Source: an uncultured Caulobacterales bacterium (GTDB lineage: Bacteria; Pseudomonadota; Alphaproteobacteria; Caulobacterales; Caulobacteraceae). Taken from it: a DNA stretch of 6,909 bases. This document shows positions 1 to 6,364 of this stretch, piece after piece. Position 1 is the first letter of the stretch. Each line of letters starts with the position of its first letter. The position numbers were made by a program, and so were the translations under genes. The DNA lies in NCBI GenBank assembly GCA_903903715.1, contig CAIUZX010000112.1, forward strand, positions 1-6,909. The letters run 5' to 3'. The notes beneath the pieces were generated by a model. The model ran no database searches and was not told where the DNA came from. It saw nothing but the letters and a program-made list of their open reading frames with translations.

Positions 1-155
1 CCCGCCGTCGCCGCGGCCCAGCCGAGCACGCTGATCCCGCCGGACTTGGCCAGCACCGTCGGCAACAGATAGACCGACGAGCCCATCATGTTGCCAGCGA
101 CGAGCATGGCGGCGAGCCATACGCCGATCTTGCCGTCCCTCACCCGCCCCACCAT
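1..155 (-). CDS. Amino-acid/polyamine permease of the APC family (AdiC-like), N-terminal fragment
   Basis: Only the first 51 codons are present; the gene runs off the left edge. The translation begins MVGRVRDGKIGVWLAAML and continues with GNMMGSSVYLLP (residues 21-32) and a glycine-rich turn leading to a second hydrophobic stretch. This is the TM1 signature of the APC superfamily. It closely resembles the arginine/agmatine antiporter AdiC, where the unwound GSG of TM1 binds the substrate's carboxyl group; here the third position is Ser (G25-S26-S27). By family it is an inner-membrane secondary transporter for amino acids or polyamines; the substrate cannot be read from this fragment. The ATG at 155 was chosen because GAGG lies 5 nt upstream and the permease homology starts within a few residues. 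An in-frame TTG at 170 would add five residues and is less likely. It is transcribed divergently from the desaturase gene. Confidence 0.8.
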   Translation of the reverse strand, partial: MVGRVRDGKIGVWLAAMLVAGNMMGSSVYLLPTVLAKSGGISVLGWAAATA

Positions 156-174
156 CGCACCCTCGTTCAACACG

Positions 175-195
175 CCCCCAGCTCGGCGGTGGGGG
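175..195. repeat. Perfect 6-bp inverted repeat next to the permease promoter
   Basis: CCCCCA (175-180) and TGGGGG (190-195) are exact reverse complements separated by 9 nt. The repeat sits 20 bp upstream of the permease start and covers the expected transcription start of that gene. It could therefore be an operator or a 5' leader hairpin. It is short and G/C-only apart from one pair, so chance is possible. Confidence 0.4.
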
Positions 196-224
196 ATAGT
201 GTCAGGCCGCAACGGTGAGGCCAA
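196..224 (-). promoter_or_regulatory. Candidate promoter of the permease gene
   Basis: Read on the minus strand, TTGGCC (224-219) is followed by a 17-nt spacer and CACTAT (201-196). Each hexamer is a partial match to the sigma-70 type consensus, and the spacing is ideal. Transcription would begin near 189, leaving a leader of about 35 nt before the ATG at 155. Assigned by eye only. Confidence 0.35.
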
Positions 225-238
225 GCGCGCAGAGCCTT

Positions 239-267
239 TTGACCTTCCATGTCGTCAGGTCTAGGAC
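239..267 (+). promoter_or_regulatory. Candidate promoter of the desaturase/TIM-barrel operon
   Basis: TTGACC at 239-244 and TAGGAC at 262-267 are separated by 17 nt. Read against the Caulobacter housekeeping consensus (TTGACGS, 10-14 nt, GCTANAWC), TTGACCT at 239-245, a 14-nt gap and TCTAGGAC at 260-267 match at most positions. Transcription would start near 274, giving a leader of about 20 nt that contains the ribosome-binding site GGAGAG (281-286), 8 nt before the ATG at 295. Confidence 0.5.
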
Positions 268-294
268 AGGTTCGCCCTGTGGAGAGCGTCTGGC

Positions 295-1248
295 ATGGAA
301 GACTGGATCGTCAGGAACGGATTGAAGGTGGTGAAGCGCGACCGCCTGCGCGCCCTCAGCGTCAAGTCGGACGTGAAGGGAGCGGTGCAGACGGCCAGCC
401 ACCTCGGCGCGATCGCCCTGACCACCACCGGACTGATCGTCGCTGGTCCTGCAGGGCCGCTGGCGCTGGTCCCGCTGCTGATCCTGCACGGGATGCTGAT
501 CAACTGCCTCTATGCGGGCCAGCATGAGCTGAGCCACTGGACGGTGTTCAAGACCAAGGGCTGGAACGACGTCTTCGGCCACGTCTTCGGCCTCGCGACG
601 CTCAACCCCTTCCTCACCGACCGCTGGGCGCACTTCGCCCATCACCGCGCGACCCAGGACCCCCTGAAGGATTCAGAGCTGATCGGCATGACGCCCTACA
701 CGACCGGGCGCTACATCCTCGACTTGATCGCGGTCGACTTCTGGCGCCGCAGGATCCGCTCCATCGTGCGGGCGGCGCTGGGACAAGGGCTTGAGGCCGA
801 CTACTGGCTGGAGGGAAACCAGCGCCAGATCGTGATCTGGGAAGCCCGCGGCCATGTCGCCCTTTGGGTACTGCTCGCGGCGGGGTCGGTCGCCTTCCAA
901 AGCCTCGCTGTTGTGGAGTTCTGGATCGGTCCCTTGCTGCTGACCAAGGTGTTCCACCAACTGCAGAACACCGGCGAGCACACCTGCATGCCCCATACGC
1001 CGGACATCTTCACCAACACGAGGACGCTCACCGGCCCTTCGCCGATGCGCTGGATCCTGTGGAACATGTCCTACCACACGGCCCACCACGCCTATCCCGG
1101 CGTGCCCTTCCACGCCCTGCCCGCCCTGCATCAGGAGATCGTCGCAGGGCTGGGCCGGCCGCCGCCGACCTACGGCTATCTCGCCGCCCAGCGGGAGATC
1201 TTCTCCCGGCTGAAGAAGAGCGACGCCGAAGCGAGGATCGCGGCCTGA
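295..1248 (+). CDS. Membrane fatty-acid-desaturase-family protein (di-iron, three histidine boxes)
   Basis: The protein has 317 residues. It belongs to the integral-membrane di-iron desaturase/hydroxylase superfamily, which uses O2 and an electron donor to desaturate or hydroxylate lipid-like substrates. All three histidine boxes are intact: HELSH (77-81), HFAHH (113-117) and HTAHH (261-265). Extra histidines in an FHQLQNTGEH stretch (220-229) are probably further metal ligands. Hydrophobic segments lie at about 35-72 and 187-217, with the boxes on the cytoplasmic side by family analogy. The ATG at 295 is preceded by GGAGAG at good spacing and a plausible promoter at 239-267. The stop is 2 nt before the next gene, so the two are probably co-transcribed and translationally coupled. 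The substrate is unknown: an acyl chain, sphingolipid or carotenoid is possible for this superfamily, and nothing here decides among them. Family assignment is firm; specificity is not. Confidence 0.9.
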   Translation: MEDWIVRNGLKVVKRDRLRALSVKSDVKGAVQTASHLGAIALTTTGLIVAGPAGPLALVPLLILHGMLINCLYAGQHELSHWTVFKTKGWNDVFGHVFGLATLNPFLTDRWAHFAHHRATQDPLKDSELIGMTPYTTGRYILDLIAVDFWRRRIRSIVRAALGQGLEADYWLEGNQRQIVIWEARGHVALWVLLAAGSVAFQSLAVVEFWIGPLLLTKVFHQLQNTGEHTCMPHTPDIFTNTRTLTGPSPMRWILWNMSYHTAHHAYPGVPFHALPALHQEIVAGLGRPPPTYGYLAAQREIFSRLKKSDAEARIAA

Positions 1249-1250
1249 CC

Positions 1251-2087
1251 ATGCAGCGGATCGAGGTCTACCAGTCCCTCTGGGCGATGGAGCTGCGCCA
1301 GCCCGGACGGACGGAGCTGTCGGTGGCCGACAAGGTCGCCAAGGCGGCGGACGCCGGCTTCGCCGGGCTCTGCCTTGATCTTGGCATGGACGACGTGACG
1401 GAGACGAAGGCCGCCCAGCCCCTCCTCGCCGCCCGGGGGATGACGCCCCTGTTCAACGGCTTTCCGAAGAGCGACGAGGAGTTCCGATATATCCTCGACC
1501 TCTCCAAGGATTTCGGCGCGCCCTATCTCAGCCTGATCGCCCAGGTGATGCCCCGGCGGACCGAGGACATGATCGACCTCTGCGCCCGCTGGATGGAGAT
1601 CGCCGACCAGGTCGGTCAGACCGTCCTGTTCGAGACCCATCGGCACGGCCTCTTGAACGACCTCTACCCCACCCTCGACCTCCTCGACGCCCTGCCGGAC
1701 CTCAAGCTGAACGCGGACCTCAGCCACTTCGTCGTGGACCGGGAGTTCGCCCTGCCCCTATCTGAGCAGGCCAAGGCGCAGATGAGCCAGATCCTGAAGC
1801 GGTCCCACGCCTTTCAGGGGCGGATCGCGTCGAACGAGCAGGTGCAGATAGAGATCGGCTTTCCCCAGCACGCCAAATGGGTGGAGCAGTTCAAGGCCTG
1901 GTGGGCGGAGGGCTTTCGCCACTGGCGCGCCGCCGCGCCGCAGGACGCCGTTCTGACGTTCCTCTGCGAGCTTGGCCCGCCGCCCTACGCCATCACCGGC
2001 GCGGACGGGGTGGAGCTGTCGGACCGCTGGGAAGAGGCGCTGATCATCCGCGGATGGGCGCGGGATCTATTCGCGACCGCAGCCTGA
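1251..2087 (+). CDS. Xylose-isomerase-like TIM-barrel protein (sugar phosphate isomerase/epimerase family)
   Basis: The protein has 278 residues, a normal length for single-domain AP-endonuclease-2/xylose-isomerase-like barrels. Features expected at the C-terminal ends of the barrel strands are present in order: FETH with E128 (about strand 5), NADLSHF with D156 and H159 (strand 6), RSHAF with H186 (strand 7), and CELGPPPY with E240 (strand 8). E128, D156, H186 and E240 form the usual divalent-metal site, so the protein should be an active metal-dependent enzyme. The family includes isomerases, epimerases, dehydratases and endonucleases, and the reaction cannot be read from the sequence. There is no signal peptide, so it is cytoplasmic. 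The ATG at 1251 follows the desaturase stop by 2 nt. The nearest SD-like GAGG (1233-1236) is rather far upstream, which favours coupled re-initiation. The open frame extends further upstream inside the desaturase gene, but that part is not coding. A terminator follows the stop. Confidence 0.85.
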   Translation: MQRIEVYQSLWAMELRQPGRTELSVADKVAKAADAGFAGLCLDLGMDDVTETKAAQPLLAARGMTPLFNGFPKSDEEFRYILDLSKDFGAPYLSLIAQVMPRRTEDMIDLCARWMEIADQVGQTVLFETHRHGLLNDLYPTLDLLDALPDLKLNADLSHFVVDREFALPLSEQAKAQMSQILKRSHAFQGRIASNEQVQIEIGFPQHAKWVEQFKAWWAEGFRHWRAAAPQDAVLTFLCELGPPPYAITGADGVELSDRWEEALIIRGWARDLFATAA

Positions 2088-2106
2088 CGGATTCCAAAAC
2101 GAAAAA

Positions 2107-2134
2107 CGCCGGCGGGAGAGATCCCCCGCCGGCG
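2107..2134 (-). terminator. Rho-independent terminator of the TonB receptor gene, possibly bidirectional
   Basis: CGCCGGCGGG (2107-2116) pairs perfectly with CCCGCCGGCG (2125-2134): a 10-bp all-G/C stem with an 8-nt loop. Read on the minus strand, it begins 23 nt after the receptor stop codon and is followed by a run of five T, then C, G and four T (complement of 2097-2106), a textbook terminator. On the plus strand it lies 19 nt after the TIM-barrel stop but has only a weak T-rich tail (CATCTT), so it may terminate that operon less efficiently. It separates two convergent genes. Confidence 0.9.
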
Positions 2135-2157
2135 CATCTTCCACACTCCGGTAGAGC

Positions 2158-4623
2158 TTAGTACTTCACCCGTCCGGTCAGGCCGATGGTGCGGGGCTGG
2201 CCGAGGAAGGCGTTGTAGGTCTTGGACTGCGCGGTCGCGTCGAACGCGACCTGCATGTAGTTCTCGTCGAGCAGGTTCTGAGCCCACAGCTCAACCGACC
2301 AGCGGCTGTCCTTCGGGCCGATGCCGACGCGCGCGTTTACGACCGTGTAGGCCCTCTGCACCTTCACCGGGTTCAGGTCCGAACCGGTATTGTAGTGCGA
2401 GTTCGCCTTGGCGGTCACGTTGAAGCGGGCCATGAGATCCTCATCAATCGGATGCTCATACGTCGCCGAGAAGGATCCCGACAGCTTGGGCGCCAGCGAC
2501 AGGGCGTGGCCCGGCAGCAGGGAGCACCCCGCCGGCAGCGCCGCTGTCGCCACAGCGCCGTAGGCGATGGAGGTGCAGGGCGCGCCCAGGACGCTGGCGT
2601 CCTTGTACGGGTAGGTGGTTTCGGCGTAGGTCAGGCCGCCCTGTAAGCTGAGGCCCTTCATCGGCAGCCAGACGAAGTCCGCGTCTACGCCCTTCGAGAT
2701 CACCTGCGGCACCGAGGTGACGGTGAAGACGAGACCGTTGAAGGCGTTCAGCTGGAAGCCGGTATACTGCTGATAGAAGGCCGTAGCGTTCAGGATCAGG
2801 GTGCGGTCCAGCAGGGTCGACTTCACACCAGCTTCGTAGGAGTCCACGAACTCAGGCTTGAAGCTGGTGTCCAACACGGGCTGCAGCGACGCGCCGCAGG
2901 CCGCCGTGGTCTTGTACGGGCAAGCCAGACGGTCGAGGTTGAAGCCACCCGCCTTGTAGCCGCGCGCCCCCGACACATAGAACAGGTACTGCTTGTTCAG
3001 GCGGTAGGCGAGCTTCAGCGTACCAGTCGCCTCTTGTTCGCTCAGCGTCTGGTGGTCAGGCAGGTTATTGAACTTGTTGTTCTGGAACGTGCCGCACTGC
3101 AGAGCCGCCGTGGCGATGGCGGTCGCGCTCTGACCCAGGCGACCCTGAAGCAGCGCGCAACCGAAGCCGCCGTCCGTGTTGTCATAGAGCGTGTCGAGGG
3201 TCTTGTGCTCATCCGTGTAGCGCAGGCCCAGGGTCACTTCGAGCTGCGATGTGATGTGGTAGGTGTCGTTGGTGAAGAACGCGAGGCTATGTTCTTTTTG
3301 ATTGTAGCGGTCCTGCTGACCCTGTCCGGCGACGAAAGTCGTGCCGAGGGGACGGCCGGTGATCGCAGCCAGCGACCCACCAAACAGGAGGTTGGCGTAT
3401 TGCTCGAACTGCGTGCCGTAACGCAGAGCCGTGTTCTGTGTCAGCTCTTCGTTCGCGTAGAAGACGCCGACGAGCCAGTCGAGCTTTTCCGTCTTGCCGG
3501 CGAAACGCAGTTCCTCGCTGAACTGCTTGAACTCGGCGCTCTGGTGGTTGGTGTCATAATACAGCGCGTCGACCGTCGAGTAGTCCGGATCCGTCTGACC
3601 CGTCCGCTTCCAGTCGCGCCAGGCGGTGACCGAGGTCAGCTTGCCATTGCCGAACAAATGAAGGTCCCAGTTCGCTTCCGCCGAAACGCCCTGATCTTCG
3701 ATGTTCTGCGTGGTGTCGCGGTTGGAATAGGCGATGCGGCTGTAGGGGCTGACCGTCTGGGCCACGCCGCCGGTCGAGGGCGACAGGGCGGCCAGGGCGT
3801 TCTGGGTTGTGCCGGCTTCAAGGATCTGCACAGCGGCGCAGCAGTTCTCGGTCCGCTTGGTGTAGTCGGCGATCACGTTCACATCGAAGGTCGAGGTGGG
3901 CGTGAAGAGCGCCTGACCGCGCACAGAATAGAAGTCCTGGTTCTGGTCGTCCGTCCGGGTGCGCGGACCCGCGCCGGTCACGACGCTGTAAAAGCCGTCG
4001 CGCTGGCGGGAGGCGACGAAGATGCGTCCCGCCAGCTTGTCTTCAATGATCGGGCCGGTCACGGACACCGAGCCGCCATGGCCGTTGAAGTTCGAGAAGG
4101 TCAGTTCGCCTTCCGCGCCGAAGGTGAACTTCGGCCGCTTGGTGACGATGTTGATCACGCCGGCCGAGGTGTTCTTGCCGAACAGGGTGCCCTGCGGCCC
4201 CTTCAGCACTTCGATCCGCTCCATTTCGCCGAGGTCGCCGAAGCCGACGCTGTTGCGCGGGCGATAGACGCCGTCAATCACGACGCCGACCGAGCTCTCG
4301 AGGCCGAGGTTGTCGCCGACGGTGCCGACGCCGCGGATACGGGCGGTGGTCGAGGCTTCACTCGAGGTCGAGGTGACCATCAGGCCGGGGGTCAGGACGG
4401 TGAGGTCCTTGATGTCCTTGACGTTCGCGTCCTTCAGCAGCTGGCCGGACACCGCGGTGACCACGATCGGCACATCTTGCAGGCTCTGTGAGCGCTTTTG
4501 CGCGGTGACGACAATCTGGTCGACCGTGTTTCCGCCGTCGGCCGCCGCCGCGAAGGCGGACGGCGCAGCAGCCGCCATGGCCACAGCGGACACGCCGAGA
4601 ATAAGATTCTTGATATGGGGCAT
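2158..4623 (-). CDS. TonB-dependent outer-membrane receptor
   Basis: The product has 821 residues from the ATG at 4623. It has a signal peptide with basic start MPHIKN, a hydrophobic Ala-rich core and an AFA-like cleavage site near residue 25. A TonB box follows (DQIVVTAQKR, 35-44). The plug domain spans about 45-165 and includes ARIRGVG, VGVVIDGVYRPR and IEVLKGPQGTLFGKN. The rest is a long beta barrel with late motifs such as WAQNLLDENY, ending in Tyr. Such receptors import siderophores, vitamin B12, sugars or other scarce molecules using TonB-ExbB-ExbD energy; no ligand can be assigned here. The start at 4623 has AGGAG (4634-4630) with 6-nt spacing and gives a clean signal peptide. An in-frame ATG at 4641 also has an SD (AAGGGA, 4653-4648) and would add six residues; a TTG at 4662 is unlikely. 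Eight cysteines occur as four near-neighbour pairs. The barrel is intact, and a terminator follows the stop. Confidence 0.92.
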   Translation of the reverse strand: MPHIKNLILGVSAVAMAAAAPSAFAAAADGGNTVDQIVVTAQKRSQSLQDVPIVVTAVSGQLLKDANVKDIKDLTVLTPGLMVTSTSSEASTTARIRGVGTVGDNLGLESSVGVVIDGVYRPRNSVGFGDLGEMERIEVLKGPQGTLFGKNTSAGVINIVTKRPKFTFGAEGELTFSNFNGHGGSVSVTGPIIEDKLAGRIFVASRQRDGFYSVVTGAGPRTRTDDQNQDFYSVRGQALFTPTSTFDVNVIADYTKRTENCCAAVQILEAGTTQNALAALSPSTGGVAQTVSPYSRIAYSNRDTTQNIEDQGVSAEANWDLHLFGNGKLTSVTAWRDWKRTGQTDPDYSTVDALYYDTNHQSAEFKQFSEELRFAGKTEKLDWLVGVFYANEELTQNTALRYGTQFEQYANLLFGGSLAAITGRPLGTTFVAGQGQQDRYNQKEHSLAFFTNDTYHITSQLEVTLGLRYTDEHKTLDTLYDNTDGGFGCALLQGRLGQSATAIATAALQCGTFQNNKFNNLPDHQTLSEQEATGTLKLAYRLNKQYLFYVSGARGYKAGGFNLDRLACPYKTTAACGASLQPVLDTSFKPEFVDSYEAGVKSTLLDRTLILNATAFYQQYTGFQLNAFNGLVFTVTSVPQVISKGVDADFVWLPMKGLSLQGGLTYAETTYPYKDASVLGAPCTSIAYGAVATAALPAGCSLLPGHALSLAPKLSGSFSATYEHPIDEDLMARFNVTAKANSHYNTGSDLNPVKVQRAYTVVNARVGIGPKDSRWSVELWAQNLLDENYMQVAFDATAQSKTYNAFLGQPRTIGLTGRVKY

Positions 4624-4708
4624 CGCTCTCTCCTGGGGCATCGTGATTCCCTTATGGTTCAAGTCGCTCGTCTAAGGATGGCGACCTTGACTCGAAATGG
4701 AGACCATC

Positions 4709-4779
4709 TGTCGCAGATCTGCAATACAAATCGCGCGACCCGATGCGACATCCTGAAGCATTGTGCTTACGCTGCGACA
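4709..4779. promoter_or_regulatory. Cluster of TGCGACA repeats and palindromes upstream of the TonB receptor
   Basis: The heptamer TGCGACA occurs at 4744-4750 and 4773-4779, and in reverse (TGTCGCA) at 4709-4715. The two direct copies bracket the palindrome AAGCA-TTG-TGCTT (4756-4768) with gaps of 5 and 4 nt. The inverted copy runs into a second palindrome, GCAGATCTGC (4713-4722). The cluster lies about 85-155 bp upstream of the receptor start, where an operator for a nutrient-responsive regulator would be expected. I could not match it confidently to Fur, Zur, Irr or another known box. No clear -10/-35 pair was found for the receptor. Confidence 0.4.
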
Positions 4780-4781
4780 CC

Positions 4782-4796
4782 TCGCCCCTGAGGCGA
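4782..4796. repeat. Short inverted repeat in the receptor leader region
   Basis: TCGCC (4782-4786) and GGCGA (4792-4796) form a perfect 5-bp stem with a 5-nt loop. It is one of several small palindromes between the serine hydrolase and receptor genes. No T-run follows on either strand, so it is not an obvious terminator. Confidence 0.3.
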
Positions 4797-4812
4797 CGGC
4801 GAATAACCCTAT

Positions 4813-4874
4813 TTTGATATTTCAATCGAATACGGACCGGAGACGGTCGGCTGGGATCGCCAGTGAATATCAAA
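4813..4874. repeat. Branched inverted-repeat structure downstream of the serine hydrolase gene
   Basis: TTTGATATTTCA (4813-4824) pairs with TGAATATCAAA (4864-4874): 9 consecutive pairs, one bulged T, then 2 more pairs. Enclosed between these arms are two perfect hairpins: GACCG/CGGTC (4835-4839/4844-4848, loop GAGA) and CTGG/CCAG (4851-4854/4860-4863, loop GATCG). The second hairpin abuts the closing arm. The element begins 19 nt beyond the hydrolase stop codon. It may be a 3' RNA structure or processing site, or a leader element for the receptor. The outer arms are A/T-rich and no T-run follows, so it is not a standard terminator. Confidence 0.4.
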
Positions 4875-4893
4875 CGGATCAGGCTGGAATCGC

Positions 4894-6228
4894 TCACTTT
4901 TCCGGGTGGATCAACGCCTGATAGACCAGGGTGCGCGCCAATTGCCCGAGATCGTCTCCGCCCGAGCCGCCAAGTCTCTGGATCATCCCGACAAAGACGA
5001 TGTCATTGGTCGGATCGCCCCAGAACCAGGTGCCGGCCGCCCCGCCCCAGCTGAAATCGCCCTTGCCCTCGAGAGAGCCCGCTTTCAGCGGATCGTTCAC
5101 CACCATCAGGTCAAGGCCAAAGCCCACCGCCTCGTTGAACCGGGACGGCGCAACGCCATTGGACGAGACAAGCACGCTCTGCGGAATGACGTTCGTCGTC
5201 ATCAGGGCCACGGTGCGGGGGTTGAGGATCCGCACGCCGTCCATCTCTCCGCCGTTGACCAGCATCTTCGTGAAACGGGTGTAGTCGCCCAAGGTCGAGA
5301 CCAGGCCGCCGCCGCCCGATTCGGCGTTGGGCGGGGTGACGTAGTTGGGCATGGATCGACCGAACAGCTCCTTCGCCTCAGCGATCTTGCCTGTTTTCTC
5401 GTCGGCGACATAGACGGCGGCGAGGCGCGAGGCCTTGGCGGGGCCGGTATAGAAGGCGGTGTCGGTCATCTTCAGCGGCTTGAAGATGTTGTCCGCCATG
5501 AAGGCGCCGAGCGTCTGCCCCGAGAGCTTCTCGACGATGTAGCCCTGGATATCGACGGCGGCGGAGTAATACCAGCTGGTACCCGGCTGATACATCAGGG
5601 GAATTCCTGAGATCTTGTCAATCATGTCCTTTAGGCTGGTGGAGTTGAGCACGTCGCGCTCGCGGAACATCTTGTCGACCGGAAGCTTGTCCTGCAGGCC
5701 GTAGCCGAAGCCCGCCGTGTGGCTCATCAGCTCGCGCATGGTTGGCGGCCGCTTCATCGGGACGAGGATCGGCTTCCCCTGATCGTCGACGCCCGTCATG
5801 ACCTTGAGGTCCTTGAACTCGGGTACATAGCGGGTGACGGGATCGTCGAGACGCCACTTGCCCTGTTCGAACAGGATCATCATGGCGACGCCGGTCACCG
5901 GCTTGGTCATGGAATAGATGCGGTAGATCGTGTCCGGCGCTTCGGGTTTGGCCTTTTCCGCATTGGCGAGCCCGATGTGTCGCTCCTCCACCACCTGGCC
6001 GTGGCGGATCAGGGTGTAGGACAGGCCTGGAACCCGCCCGTCCGCCACCACCTTTTCCATCGCCTTATCAAGTCTCGACAGCCGTTCGGAGTCGAAGCCC
6101 AGACGCTCGCAGGCCTGCGCGGCGCAGCGGATGTCGGCGGCGCTGGTCGCCGACGCCGCGAAAGCAGGCGCCCCGCTCAAAGCCGTCGCCAGCAGCAGGG
6201 ACAGCAGGATCTTGGGGACAGTTGGCAT
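4894..6228 (-). CDS. Secreted serine hydrolase of the beta-lactamase/esterase (class C-like) family
   Basis: The product has 444 residues. A signal peptide (MPTVPK, then a Leu/Ala core, cleavage probably after AFA at residue 24) places the mature enzyme in the periplasm or envelope. The catalytic domain belongs to the PF00144 family: the SxxK nucleophile motif is SMTK (S106, K109), and the second motif is YSAAVD with Y221 as general base. The third region is WGGAAGT (394-400), where true class C enzymes have KTG. The WGG form and the YxA rather than YxN motif fit EstB-type esterases and related amidases better than antibiotic-hydrolysing beta-lactamases; the natural substrate is unknown. Cys35 and Cys40 form a close pair at the mature N-terminus. 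The ATG at 6228 has GGAG 7 nt upstream and gives a clean signal peptide. The gene points the same way as the TonB receptor gene, 270 bp away, and is divergent from the glucokinase gene. Confidence 0.9.
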   Translation of the reverse strand: MPTVPKILLSLLLATALSGAPAFAASATSAADIRCAAQACERLGFDSERLSRLDKAMEKVVADGRVPGLSYTLIRHGQVVEERHIGLANAEKAKPEAPDTIYRIYSMTKPVTGVAMMILFEQGKWRLDDPVTRYVPEFKDLKVMTGVDDQGKPILVPMKRPPTMRELMSHTAGFGYGLQDKLPVDKMFRERDVLNSTSLKDMIDKISGIPLMYQPGTSWYYSAAVDIQGYIVEKLSGQTLGAFMADNIFKPLKMTDTAFYTGPAKASRLAAVYVADEKTGKIAEAKELFGRSMPNYVTPPNAESGGGGLVSTLGDYTRFTKMLVNGGEMDGVRILNPRTVALMTTNVIPQSVLVSSNGVAPSRFNEAVGFGLDLMVVNDPLKAGSLEGKGDFSWGGAAGTWFWGDPTNDIVFVGMIQRLGGSGGDDLGQLARTLVYQALIHPEK

Positions 6229-6260
6229 CTTCAGGCTCCGGCGCAGCGCGATTTTTAACG

Positions 6261-6289
6261 ACTATGGCGGCAAGCGAGGCTGCGCGCAA
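6261..6289 (-). promoter_or_regulatory. Candidate promoter of the serine hydrolase gene
   Basis: On the minus strand, TTGCGC (6289-6284) and CATAGT (6266-6261) are separated by 17 nt. CATAGT matches four of six positions of the classical -10. Transcription would begin near 6254, with a leader of about 26 nt before the ATG. A short A/T-rich stretch (6251-6258) directly follows the -10. Visual prediction only. Confidence 0.4.
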
Positions 6290-6302
6290 ACCGCACTCGC
6301 CC

Positions 6303-6332
6303 TTGCCTCGTGAGGAGCGCTCAGCGTAAAGC
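6303..6332 (+). promoter_or_regulatory. Weak candidate promoter of the glucokinase gene, with palindrome
   Basis: TTGCCT (6303-6308) and TAAAGC (6327-6332) are separated by 18 nt and are the best -35/-10 pair I see upstream of the glucokinase start. The spacer contains the 8-bp palindrome GAGCGCTC (6315-6322) and, just before it, CCTC-GT-GAGG (6306-6315). CGAGGC at 6275-6280 is also the reverse complement of GCCTCG at 6305-6310. These could be operator half-sites in the divergent region, but all are short. Confidence 0.25.
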
Positions 6333-6364
6333 CAAAGCTCATTCCCGGACGCCATGAGGCCACA

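Noticed and set aside
864..1250. Upstream extension of the TIM-barrel open frame inside the desaturase gene
   Set aside because: The extension overlaps the desaturase's third histidine box in another frame and reads as Arg/Pro-rich shadow sequence. Family homology begins at the ATG at 1251.
3034..4491. Long plus-strand open frame (485 codons) opposite the TonB receptor gene
   Set aside because: It is antisense to a gene with clear receptor motifs. Its composition is the Arg/Val/Gly-rich pattern produced by reading high-GC codons backwards, and it shows no recognisable domain.
4835..4848. Simple terminator for the serine hydrolase gene
   Set aside because: The stem is only 5 bp and no T-run follows on the minus strand. 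It is better described as part of the larger branched palindrome.
4663..4893. A small gene or tRNA in the hydrolase-receptor gap
   Set aside because: The short open frames here lack a convincing SD, domain or signal, and no tRNA cloverleaf with conserved loop sequences could be drawn.
4906..5610. Plus-strand 234-codon open frame opposite the serine hydrolase gene
   Set aside because: It is antisense to a gene with intact SxxK and Tyr motifs, and its biased composition is typical of a GC-rich shadow frame.
4894..6228. Antibiotic-resistance beta-lactamase
   Set aside because: The KTG motif is replaced by WGG and the YxN motif by YSA. The motif set fits an EstB-like esterase or amidase, so a resistance role is not supported.
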